Shown in pieces: positions 57,007-64,000 of a stretch of DNA of 64,000 nucleotides. Made by a program: the position numbers and the translations under genes. Every line of letters starts with the position of its first letter. Position 1 is the first letter of the stretch. The notes below the pieces were generated by a model that did not search any database, had not been told where the DNA came from, and saw only the letters and a list, made by a program, of their open reading frames with translations. Origin of the DNA: Marinomonas foliarum (lineage in GTDB: Bacteria > Pseudomonadota > Gammaproteobacteria > Pseudomonadales > Marinomonadaceae); NCBI RefSeq assembly GCF_003337275.1, contig NZ_QPJQ01000009.1:1-64000 (forward strand), written 5' to 3'.

Positions 57007-57421
57007 TTTGTCTCAACCTAAGCGTAAGAACGCAATTAGCCTGACACCACTGATTGATGTGGTGTTTATCTTGCTGTTGTTCTTCATGCTGACCTCGACT
57101 TTTGTGCCTTGGCGACTTGTTGATACGCCTTTGTCTGTTTCTAGTGATCCACAAGATCCGGCTCAAGAAAAACCAGACAACCTTGTGCTGACGTTAAAAC
57201 AAAACGACGATCAGGTTTGGGTAGACGGGCGAGCACTCCGATTTTCTGATCAATCCGCTTTTCATTCATTCATTGCAGATCATAACGAAGGTGTTTTTGT
57301 CATTAAAGCTGAAGATGGTGTGACGTTGCAAACCTTGATGCATCTTGCTGATCGCTTAAAACTCAATGGCGCAAAAACCGTTTCTATTGCGAATGCGTTT
57401 GCCATGCCGGAGTTGAAATGA
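56996..57421 (+). CDS. exbD: ExbD-family protein (canonical Asp)
   Basis: A 141-residue bitopic protein with one N-terminal membrane helix, ISLTPLIDVVFILLLFFML. D21 corresponds to the proton-carrying aspartate of E. coli ExbD (D25) and TolR (D23). The periplasmic domain follows (NLVLTLKQNDDQVWVDGRAL to LHLADRLKLNGAKTVSIA). It starts inside exbB and its stop overlaps the next exbD by ATGA. Confidence 0.92.
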   Translation: MPLNLSQPKRKNAISLTPLIDVVFILLLFFMLTSTFVPWRLVDTPLSVSSDPQDPAQEKPDNLVLTLKQNDDQVWVDGRALRFSDQSAFHSFIADHNEGVFVIKAEDGVTLQTLMHLADRLKLNGAKTVSIANAFAMPELK

Positions 57422-57849
57422 AAATAGGGGAAAAATACGCCGCGAGAAACGCCAGTAACGACGACAACATGGTGCCACTAATTAACGTGGTGTTTTTGAT
57501 GTTGGTGTTCTTTATGGTCGCAGGGCAAATTCAAAAAGCAGATCCTATTGCTGTCGTTCCTCCTCAATCCGTTAACGAGACCCGAGCGACAACTGACCCA
57601 AATATTGAGATCGTGCTGGGTGCGGATAATAGCTTGTATGTGGATGACGCGTTATTTGTCGTCGATGATATTCAAGCGTATTTAGAAAAATCCTTTGATT
57701 CATCATCCGATCCTGAGGCCTTTTGGGTACAAATTAAAGCCGATGGCGCTATTTCGTTAGAAAAACTACGTCCCATTTTTAATCAAGTGCGTTTAGCTGG
57801 CCTTACGAAGGTTAGCTTAGCTACTCAGCTAGAGCGAGGAAACGAATGA
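57418..57849 (+). CDS. ExbD-family protein, Asp replaced by Asn
   Basis: A 143-residue paralogue of the preceding ExbD: VPLINVVFLMLVFFMVAG is the membrane helix and N23 stands exactly where the essential Asp should be. The periplasmic domain (NIEIVLGADNSLYVDDALF to LRPIFNQVRLAGLTKVSLA) is intact, so the gene is not decaying. It may be a structural partner in a mixed ExbD dimer. ATGA overlaps on both sides couple its translation to exbD and tonB. Confidence 0.9.
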   Translation: MKIGEKYAARNASNDDNMVPLINVVFLMLVFFMVAGQIQKADPIAVVPPQSVNETRATTDPNIEIVLGADNSLYVDDALFVVDDIQAYLEKSFDSSSDPEAFWVQIKADGAISLEKLRPIFNQVRLAGLTKVSLATQLERGNE

Positions 57850-58730
57850 TTTCCACGCGCCATTGGATCATTGCGGGTGGACTTGCTGTTTCTGTCCATG
57901 CTGGTGCTTTCTACGCGGTATTTTATGCGCCAACGGAGGGTAGTCAGTCTGCAGGCTCTCAAGGTATTGAGTTTGATCTAGGTATGGTGGGCGACCTTGG
58001 CGTTGCTTCTCAAACGACAGTCGCTCAAGAAGAAAGTAAAGAGGTTGAAGAGGTAATAGAAGAGCCTATTGAAGACGTTCAAGAAAAGGTCGAACCAGAA
58101 GTAGTGGAAGAAGAGCCAGTTGTTGAACAAGAACCTATTATTGAGCCTGAGCCAGTTGTAGAACCAGAAATTATCAAAGAGCCTGCGCCAGTTGTTGTGA
58201 AGCAGGAATCTCCTGTGGAAGTAGTGAAGCCAGAGCCAAAACCAGAGCCAAAACCAGAGCCAAAACCAGAGCCAAAACCAGAGCCAGAGCCAGAGCCAGA
58301 GCCTAAGCCAGAGCCCAAGAAAGAGACTCAAGTAGTAAAAAAGGCAACGTCTAAGCCTGTTGCAACGCCATCGTCAGCGAATCAGAAAGTGACCACTGGT
58401 AGCTCTAATTCAGTAACGACAGGCGGTAACCCAGGCGCAACAGCAAACTACTTTACTAAGCTAACATCGGTGTTGGCTCAGAATAAACGTTATCCAAGAG
58501 CATCTCGCCGTCGTAATGAAGAAGGGGTTGTTTCCTTGTCATTTGTTGCGCATGCGAATGGTTCTGTTACTAATGTGGTCATTACAAAAAGCTCTGGGCA
58601 TAAGCGCCTTGATAAAGCCGTATTGGACATGATTAAACGCTCAGTTCCGTTACCAGTCTTCTCTAAAGACATGGTAGAAACTGAGCTAAAAATTAACCTT
58701 CCTGTATCCTTCAAACTCAGCGAGCTTTGA
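57846..58730 (+). CDS. tonB: TonB energy-transducing protein
   Basis: A 294-residue protein. An N-terminal membrane anchor (about 7-28, HWIIAGGLAVSVHAGAFYAV) with the conserved Ser/His pair is followed by a long Glu/Val/Pro region and a Lys-Pro-Glu-Pro repeat block. The C-terminal TonB domain has RYPRASRRRNEEGVVSLSF, VTNVVITKSSGHKRLDKAVL and LPVSFKLSEL, including the YP motif. It transmits the proton-motive force to outer membrane receptors. It is last in the four-gene operon. No receptor gene is nearby. Confidence 0.95.
   Translation: MISTRHWIIAGGLAVSVHAGAFYAVFYAPTEGSQSAGSQGIEFDLGMVGDLGVASQTTVAQEESKEVEEVIEEPIEDVQEKVEPEVVEEEPVVEQEPIIEPEPVVEPEIIKEPAPVVVKQESPVEVVKPEPKPEPKPEPKPEPKPEPEPEPEPKPEPKKETQVVKKATSKPVATPSSANQKVTTGSSNSVTTGGNPGATANYFTKLTSVLAQNKRYPRASRRRNEEGVVSLSFVAHANGSVTNVVITKSSGHKRLDKAVLDMIKRSVPLPVFSKDMVETELKINLPVSFKLSEL
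58230..58315 (+). repeat. Tandem 12-bp/6-bp repeat in tonB
   Basis: Four near-perfect copies of CCAGAGCCAAAA pass into 6-bp CCAGAG units. The protein reads (KPEP)n then EPEPEP. Such arrays spanning the periplasm are prone to replication slippage in multiples of the reading frame, so length may vary between strains. Confidence 0.9.
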
Positions 58731-58740
58731 TAGATAACTG

Positions 58741-59928
58741 TTACTGGGCGATGAGTGTTTCTGGTGCTGGGTTTTTAGGGAGTAGCAGCCACACTTTGCC
58801 AAAATGCTTTAGCTGACCTGCATGAAAGTGCGCTTCTTCGCCAATGCCCTGATACCAATCAATATGACCTGGTCCCTTGATAGCGCCACCTTTATCTTGT
58901 GCTAACAAAAGTCGAAATTCATGACCAACTAGGTTGCCGTAAGCGTCGAGTTTTGGCACCTGTGCCAACAAGATAGAACCTAAAGGAATTACTTTCGGGT
59001 CAACAGCCGCTGAATAAAGAGGCGTTAAAGGCACATTAGCTGCACCAATTGGTGCTTTTGGCCCTTCACTGAAAAACAAATAGCTTGGGTTTGTCGACAA
59101 AATTTCGCGGTTACGGTCTGGATTATCGCTTAGCCACTGACGAATGCTCTGGGCGGAAATATGGGCTCGATCGATCTCACCCCGCTCAATAAGCTCTTTG
59201 CCTAAACTGCGATAAGCATGACCGTTTACGCCGCCCCATGACAGCAACTTCTGCTCGCCATCCTCATACTCGACGACGCCAGAACCTTGCACGTGGAGGA
59301 AAAAGTTATCGACTAAACTGGCCGTATAGGCAATTTCCAAACCTTGTCCTGCTAGGGCATTTTCAAAATCTATCTCTTCACGGGATGGGTACTTTCCTTC
59401 GGTATTCCGTTGCACAGGCTTGCGGTAAAGCGGGTAACGGTAGACCTCGTCTGGTAAATGCCGAACAGGTATAATAGGCACATAATAGCCTGTGATTTGT
59501 ACGTTACCTCTTTGGTCTTGTCCCGCTAATTGATGAGCAATAAGTTGAGGTTGTTGGACTGGATTCTGTAACCAATTGTTTATTTCTTCGGCAACGATTC
59601 TTAAATCAGCCACGCTGGTATGGGTATTCTCTAAAAATAGCGTCTTATCTTGAATGCGGTTTAAGTAGGTGATCTGCTGCTGCAAACCGCTCTGAAAACT
59701 TTCGTCCGGCATCGGCAACCCTGGTGGCAGGCTTTCTTGCAAATATAATGTTTCACGCTTAAGCGCAGCGGTGTCACGGCCGTTGTTTTCGAAGTCATTG
59801 GAACTGTCTATTTCATTCACGCTGCAGCTGCTAAGGAACACGAAGGAGGCAAGACAAAGTGGGCGAAGTAGAAAGCGGTATTGTGCTTTAGTGGGTAGCA
59901 AGTGTCGTATAAAAAATGAAAAAATCAT
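58741..59928 (-). CDS. mltA: Membrane-bound lytic murein transglycosylase A
   Basis: A 395-residue outer-membrane lipoprotein: lipobox LSSC at about residues 32-35 after a hydrophobic signal sequence. The MltA domain (FLHVQGSGVVEYEDG, GHAYRSLGKELIERG) is followed by the 3D domain (SAAVDPKVIPLGSILLAQVP, LAQDKGGAIKGPGHIDWYQG), whose Asp residues include the catalytic one. It cleaves peptidoglycan glycan strands with 1,6-anhydro products. It converges with tonB. Confidence 0.94.
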   Translation of the reverse strand: MIFSFFIRHLLPTKAQYRFLLRPLCLASFVFLSSCSVNEIDSSNDFENNGRDTAALKRETLYLQESLPPGLPMPDESFQSGLQQQITYLNRIQDKTLFLENTHTSVADLRIVAEEINNWLQNPVQQPQLIAHQLAGQDQRGNVQITGYYVPIIPVRHLPDEVYRYPLYRKPVQRNTEGKYPSREEIDFENALAGQGLEIAYTASLVDNFFLHVQGSGVVEYEDGEQKLLSWGGVNGHAYRSLGKELIERGEIDRAHISAQSIRQWLSDNPDRNREILSTNPSYLFFSEGPKAPIGAANVPLTPLYSAAVDPKVIPLGSILLAQVPKLDAYGNLVGHEFRLLLAQDKGGAIKGPGHIDWYQGIGEEAHFHAGQLKHFGKVWLLLPKNPAPETLIAQ

Positions 59929-60073
59929 AAGCCCTATTTCTATAAAATAAATCGGTAAAGTAACTGAGTGTCATGTTTTGACCGCACAGAAAGAGCGAGG
60001 TTCATCTTGAATTTTTATAGAAGTGAAAGCAATCATTAGGAGGGAGTTTTACACTTTATCAACGCACTGCCGC

Positions 60074-60652
60074 CTAGAACATTAAATACTCGTAGGCTTG
60101 TCTTAGACCGATGAATACATCTTGATCACCGCCTCTGTCTGGGTGGTGTTTCTGAGCCAGCTTTCTGTATTGCTGTTTAATGTCTGATTTGCTGGGATTC
60201 GAGGTTTTTAATTGTAGTGTCTTGAGGGCCGAGTCTCTATTGCCCGGTAAGCTGATGCCTTTGTAAAAACTATTCAGTAGCTGTGCTACGGCGTCTGCGT
60301 CAGTTTTTTCGTATTCTTCCCAATCAAGGTAGTAAGCCGCTAACTTTGCGTCTACGCTATCGCTTAAATTAGTACTGGCAGAGCGCTGAATTTGCGTTGC
60401 ACTGAGTAGGTTAATACGTAATGCGCTAATATTTAGCAGGAGATTCTCTTCTTGCCATAAACTGCTTTGCAGCTGATACAAGGCATTCATGATTAGAAAA
60501 TGCTGGCGGAAAAGTTGTAGGTTCATATCGTCGGCGAGCTGACTGAATTCGGGTAATTGCTCTTTTAGTGTCTTAAGAATATCGAATTCACTGATACCAT
60601 CAGGGTGAAGTCGTAGGATTTCGAGGATAGGGCCGACTAAAGGGTTTTTCAT
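60074..60652 (-). CDS. DnaJ-related J-domain protein
   Basis: A 192-residue protein with a C-terminal J domain fragment carrying HPD at residues 170-172 (QKHHPDRGGDQDVF). The N-terminal region, VGPILEILRLHPDGISEFDIL onwards, matches the DNAJ_related domain found in gammaproteobacterial proteins of this kind. It probably acts as a specialised DnaK co-chaperone; the client is unknown. No operon partner. Confidence 0.85.
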   Translation of the reverse strand: MKNPLVGPILEILRLHPDGISEFDILKTLKEQLPEFSQLADDMNLQLFRQHFLIMNALYQLQSSLWQEENLLLNISALRINLLSATQIQRSASTNLSDSVDAKLAAYYLDWEEYEKTDADAVAQLLNSFYKGISLPGNRDSALKTLQLKTSNPSKSDIKQQYRKLAQKHHPDRGGDQDVFIGLRQAYEYLMF

Positions 60653-60765
60653 ATCTGTCTCGTCTGCTTAGGCATTAATTCATTACAGTGTATGTTACGA
60701 ACCTAAAAAGGGTCAAAGTTGCGACGGGTATTTTTTAATAACGGGATATTGAAAAAGACAAAACT

Positions 60766-61443
60766 ATGTTGTGGATTATAGTAATACTGGGCGTTATAAC
60801 ATTGATCGTTGGGCCAAGCGCATGGGTGAAATTTACCTTGAAACGTTATGCAACGGACCGTGAGGACTTACCTGGAACAGGTGGAGAACTGGCGACGCAC
60901 TTGGTAAAACGCTTTGAATTAAACGAGGTTAACATTGAGACCACACAAGAAGGCCACGACCATTTTGATTTTGGACAACATATCGTTCGTCTCAGCCCTA
61001 GCGTGTTTAATGGGCGCTCTTTAACTGCGGTTGCTGTGGCGGCTCACGAAGTAGGACATGCCATTGCCCACGAGAAGAAGCAAAAGATCTCTCACCTCAG
61101 CACTCGCTATTTGCCCTTGGCGCATTTTGCTCGTCGCATTACGGCTGGTCTACTGCTTGGCTGGCCCGCCTTGAGCTTACTATTGCACATTCCTTATGCC
61201 GTGCCTTTGCACGCGCTGGTAGTTGGTTTATCAGGTTTATTGGCGGTCATCGTGCAGCTAGCGATATTGCCAGAAGAATGGGACGCCAGCTTTAATAAAG
61301 CACTTCCCATTTTGAGAGAAGGCAACTACATCCCACAGGAAGACCTACCCAAAGTGAAGAAAATCCTCACCGCCTGCGCCATGACCTACGTCGCTGCCGC
61401 ACTTATCAAAGTACTCTTCGTTTGGCGATGGTTTAAACGCTAG
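60766..61443 (+). CDS. YugP-like zinc metallopeptidase (Zn_peptidase_2 family)
   Basis: A 225-residue membrane protein: an N-terminal helix (about 1-18), then a cytoplasmic part with the zinc motif HEVGH (94-98), two more helices (about 125-185), the downstream EEWDASFNKAL block that supplies the third ligand in this family, and a last hydrophobic stretch. It resembles Bacillus YugP and related putative membrane proteases. Substrate unknown. RBS weak. Confidence 0.85.
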   Translation: MLWIIVILGVITLIVGPSAWVKFTLKRYATDREDLPGTGGELATHLVKRFELNEVNIETTQEGHDHFDFGQHIVRLSPSVFNGRSLTAVAVAAHEVGHAIAHEKKQKISHLSTRYLPLAHFARRITAGLLLGWPALSLLLHIPYAVPLHALVVGLSGLLAVIVQLAILPEEWDASFNKALPILREGNYIPQEDLPKVKKILTACAMTYVAAALIKVLFVWRWFKR

Positions 61444-61466
61444 TGCTTTGTGTTTCCACATGACTC

Positions 61467-61526
61467 GAACTAAACGGCGTTTCTCTTCGAAACTACCGCC
61501 TACCTCATCAAAACGCCGTTTGGTTC
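61467..61526. repeat. Inverted repeat after the YugP-like gene
   Basis: GAACTAAACGGCGTTT (61467-61482) and AAAACGCCGTTTGGTTC (61510-61526) are near-perfect inverted repeats around about 27 nt. There is no T run directly after, so it may be a weak terminator or part of a repeat. Confidence 0.5.
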
Positions 61527-61551
61527 TCATTGTATGGATGCATTAAGCCTT

Positions 61552-61587
61552 GTAGGTTGGATGAGGAAGGCACGATCGTCATCCGAC
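61552..61587. repeat. REP-like palindrome with GTAG foot
   Basis: GTAG is followed by GTTGGATGA (61556-61564), which pairs with TCATCCGAC (61579-61587), nine pairs with one G-U. The GTAG tetranucleotide at the foot of an imperfect palindrome is the hallmark of REP elements mobilised by RAYT transposases. Confidence 0.55.
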
Positions 61588-61668
61588 GTGTTGGTGTAAG
61601 TCGCGCCTTCAGGCCGACAGATCTCTTCATCACAAGACTCGAATTTTTTGAAAACAATCTTTCAAGAC

Positions 61669-61686
61669 CTGTCACAAAAAAGGCAT
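61669..61686 (+). promoter_or_regulatory. Possible Pho box upstream of cpdB-like gene
   Basis: CTGTCAC-AAAA-AAGGCAT resembles the PhoB half-site layout CTGTCAT-N4-CTGTCAT; the first half matches 6 of 7 and the second only 4 of 7. The downstream product releases phosphate from nucleotides, so phosphate control would make sense. Confidence 0.3.
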
Positions 61687-61775
61687 GAAGTTCGCATAAA
61701 ATCGTCTTACTATAAAAACTGACTTTTTGGTTAGTATTTTTTAATAAGAAAGATCTTTGTGAATGGAGTATTTTC

Positions 61776-63710
61776 ATGACGTTTTTTGTTCCTAAGGGCG
61801 CGACTATGTTCGCCTCTTCTTTGCTGTTTGCTGCGATGGCGCAGGCTTCGACTATTGACTTGCGAGTCATGGAAACTACGGATATTCACATGAACTTAGT
61901 GGATTACGATTACTACGGCGATAAGCAAAGTGATGCGGTCGGGTTGTCTCGTGTGGCGACCTTGATCAAAGCCGCACGTGCAGAAGTAACGAACTCTGTG
62001 TTGGTGGATAACGGTGATTTATTACAGGGCACGCCGTTGGGTGATTATGTGGCGAAAGGCCGTGTATTGCGCTTCGGTGAAACGCACCCGGCGTTTAAAG
62101 CAATGAACCTGTTGGATTACGATGTGGGTAATATCGGTAACCACGAATTTAACTATGGCTTAGACTTTTTAATGAAAAGTTTAAGTGGCGCTAATTTCCC
62201 TTATGTTAACTCGAATGTGTATGTAGACGACGGTGACAACGATGCGTCTAACGATCAGCCGTATTTCCAGCCTTATCTGATTCAAGACAAAGCCTTCGTC
62301 GATTCTGACGGCAAAGAACAAACGGTCAAAGTAGGTTACATTGGCTTTGTGCCACCACAAATTATGACGTGGGATAAAGACAATTTAACCCATAAAGTCA
62401 TCGCCAAAGACATTATCGAAACCGCCAACAAATACATTCCTGAAATGAAAGCCAAAGGCGCGGATGTGGTTATCGCGATTCCACACAGTGGCATGATGAA
62501 TTCCCCTTATATGAAAGGCGAAGAAAACGCGTCTTATCATCTTGCCAAAGTCGATGGCATTGATGCGATTCTGTTTGGTCACTCGCATCGAATATTCCCT
62601 GGCGACAAAGCATTAGACGCCTTTGAAGGTGTGGATGGCGAAAAAGGCACGGTATTTGGTAAACCTGCAACTATGCCCGGCTTTTGGGGTTCTCACCTTG
62701 GGGTGATTGATCTGACGCTTGAGCCTGCTGGAAATGGTTGGAAAGTCGCCGATGGCAAAGCAGAAGTGCGCGCCATTGCGCGTCGTGAAGGTCGAACAAC
62801 TGTGCCATTAGTCGAAGCAGATGCGGCGGTGAATAAGGCGGTTGAAACCGAACATGAAGGTACTCTGGCATATATGCGTCGCAAAGTGGGTGAATCCAAG
62901 GCTGACATCAATAGTTTCTTTGCGTTGGTGCAAGATGACCCATCCATTCAGATCGTGAACAATGCGCAGATTTGGTATGTGGAAAATATTGTTCGTGGTA
63001 CGTCTTATGAAGGTTTGCCTATCTTGTCTGCGGCAGCGCCATTTAAAGCCGGCGGTCGTGGTGGTCCAGACTATTACACGGATGTGCCAAAAGGCGATAT
63101 CGCTCTGAAAAATGTCAGTGATTTGTACATTTACCCGAACGATTTAAAAGTCGTGAAGTTGAATGGTGCGCAAGTGGTGGAATGGTTAGAAGCGGCGGCA
63201 GGGCAGTTTAATCAGATCGATACGACTTCAACTAAACCGCAAGAGTTGGTGAATGCGTCTTTCCCGACTTATAACTTTGATGTGATTGACGGTATTTCTT
63301 ACAAGATCGATGTCACCCAACCTGCTCGTTACAATGCGGACGGTGAAGTGGTTAATAAAGACGCACATCGCATTACCAAGGCGATGTTTAACGGCGAACC
63401 ATTAAGAATGAAAGATGAGTTCTTGGTGGCAACCAATAACTATCGCGCTGGCGGCGGCGGTCATTTCCCTAACCTGAATGGCGAAACCATCGTGATTGAT
63501 GCGCCAGATAAGAACCGCGATGTGGTGGCAAATTACTTATTGAGCCAAACAACCATTAATCCAGCGGCTGACGGCAACTGGTCATTCACTGGATTTGGCA
63601 AAGCGAAAGTCTTATTTACTACGTCGCCAAAAGCCAAAGAGGCAGCGAGTAAAAACATGTCCTACCAGTCTTTAGACGACAATGGTTTTGCTGTGTTTCA
63701 GATTAAATAG
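61776..63710 (+). CDS. cpdB: 2',3'-cyclic-nucleotide 2'-phosphodiesterase / 3'-nucleotidase
   Basis: A 644-residue exported enzyme with a signal peptide (ATMFASSLLFAAMAQA-STI). The calcineurin-like metallophosphatase domain has ETTDIHMN, VDNGDLLQGTPL, GNIGNHEFNYG, IPHSGM and FGHSHRIFPG, giving the full dinuclear metal site. The C-terminal 5'-nucleotidase domain binds substrate (AAPFKAGGRGGPDYYTDV, TNNYRAGGGGHFPN). It degrades 2',3'-cyclic nucleotides and 3'-nucleotides in the periplasm for salvage. GGAG eight bases before the ATG at 61776. Length agrees with E. coli CpdB (647 aa). Confidence 0.95.
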   Translation: MTFFVPKGATMFASSLLFAAMAQASTIDLRVMETTDIHMNLVDYDYYGDKQSDAVGLSRVATLIKAARAEVTNSVLVDNGDLLQGTPLGDYVAKGRVLRFGETHPAFKAMNLLDYDVGNIGNHEFNYGLDFLMKSLSGANFPYVNSNVYVDDGDNDASNDQPYFQPYLIQDKAFVDSDGKEQTVKVGYIGFVPPQIMTWDKDNLTHKVIAKDIIETANKYIPEMKAKGADVVIAIPHSGMMNSPYMKGEENASYHLAKVDGIDAILFGHSHRIFPGDKALDAFEGVDGEKGTVFGKPATMPGFWGSHLGVIDLTLEPAGNGWKVADGKAEVRAIARREGRTTVPLVEADAAVNKAVETEHEGTLAYMRRKVGESKADINSFFALVQDDPSIQIVNNAQIWYVENIVRGTSYEGLPILSAAAPFKAGGRGGPDYYTDVPKGDIALKNVSDLYIYPNDLKVVKLNGAQVVEWLEAAAGQFNQIDTTSTKPQELVNASFPTYNFDVIDGISYKIDVTQPARYNADGEVVNKDAHRITKAMFNGEPLRMKDEFLVATNNYRAGGGGHFPNLNGETIVIDAPDKNRDVVANYLLSQTTINPAADGNWSFTGFGKAKVLFTTSPKAKEAASKNMSYQSLDDNGFAVFQIK

Positions 63711-63741
63711 CTTAATTGAAATAGAACGAAGCACCTAAACG

Positions 63742-63776
63742 AAAAACGCCTGCTAATATCTAGCAGGCGTTTTTTT
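63742..63776. terminator. Bidirectional terminator after cpdB
   Basis: Perfect 14-bp stem AAAAACGCCTGCTA (63742-63755) / TAGCAGGCGTTTTT (63761-63774), with T residues continuing to 63776. Serves cpdB and the converging GMC oxidoreductase gene. Confidence 0.95.
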
Positions 63777-63797
63777 GTGAGCTTTTTTGCTTTGTTA

Positions 63798-64000
63798 TTA
63801 ACGCTGTTTGTGTTCAAACTCTGGGTGAATCCAAACAGGTGCATCTAGGCTTGGTAACGCTGCTTTGCCCAGAATCATGTCTGCGGTTTTTTCCGCTACC
63901 ATGATAGTAGGTGCATTCAAGTTGCCGTTGGTGATGGTCGGGAAGATAGACGAATCCACCACGCGTAGATTTTGCAAACCGCGCACTTGGCATTGCTCGT
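63798..64000 (-). CDS. BetA-like GMC oxidoreductase (choline dehydrogenase family), C-terminal fragment
   Basis: The last 67 codons of a gene that enters from the right edge. [20 protein letters not shown] followed by [15 protein letters not shown] is the conserved GMC C-terminal segment; it includes the catalytic-site Asn and matches the BetA consensus closely. BetA oxidises choline to betaine aldehyde, with FAD, for osmoprotection. Other GMC alcohol dehydrogenases share this motif, so the exact substrate is not certain from the fragment. Confidence 0.85.
   Translation of the reverse strand, partial: EQCQVRGLQNLRVVDSSIFPTITNGNLNAPTIMVAEKTADMILGKAALPSLDAPVWIHPEFEHKQR

Noticed and set aside
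57978-58331. Long minus-strand ORF rich in Trp, Leu and Phe opposite tonB
   Set aside because: It is the antisense shadow of the Glu-Pro-Lys repeat in tonB; the low-complexity composition comes from the 12-bp repeats.

Overview
The window is a stretch of a gammaproteobacterial chromosome, most likely a marine Oceanospirillales bacterium close to Marinomonas. Protein sequences resemble E. coli and Pseudomonas orthologues, and a long block keeps the Pseudomonas/enterobacterial order: hslU-hslV-ftsN-like-priA on the minus strand, then rpmE-nuclease-malic enzyme-LOG, mrcA, a type IV pilus/hof remnant, aroK-aroB, a DamX-like gene, and gltB-gltD. No phage, integrase, transposase gene or CRISPR array is visible. 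Family calls were made by reading motifs; no database search was run.

Layout. 1-500: the end of an rRNA operon (23S-5S spacer, 5S rRNA, terminator) followed by what looks like a decayed second 5S copy with its own terminator. 700-11000: housekeeping and metabolic genes (wrbA, fbp, zntB-like, rpiA, ilvA, argS, asparaginase I, a DMT exporter, ubiJ, DUF971). 11000-34900: the conserved chromosomal core described above. In it the usual five genes pilMNOPQ/hofMNOPQ between mrcA and aroK are replaced by three overlapping ORFs that look like merged and shortened versions. 34700-36550: a small DUF6435 gene and a Kef-type antiporter.

36800-47000: a sugar catabolic island. It has a ChvE-GguA-GguB monosaccharide ABC importer, a GguC/AraD1 protein of the FAH superfamily, an SDR dehydrogenase, an IlvD/EDD sugar-acid dehydratase, an alpha-ketoglutarate semialdehyde dehydrogenase and a LysR regulator. 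Together they encode a Weimberg-type oxidative route from a pentose to 2-oxoglutarate; no lactonase is present in the window. 47100-50100: a purine-related divergent pair, an NMT1/THI5-type binding protein (minus) and a TrzA/8-oxoguanine-deaminase-like amidohydrolase (plus). Each is preceded by a copy of the same structured RNA motif, which I interpret as twin xanthine (NMT1-motif) riboswitches.

50100-56100: transporters (Bcr/CflA MFS, MATE, LysE, CorA) with an AraC regulator and a cupin gene that sits between two direct repeats. 56300-58700: a translationally coupled exbB-exbD-exbD-tonB operon behind a possible Fur box; the second ExbD has Asn in place of the proton-carrying Asp. 58700-64000: mltA, a J-domain protein, a YugP-like zinc peptidase, a cpdB-like periplasmic nucleotidase, and the C-terminus of a BetA-like GMC oxidoreductase that runs off the right edge.
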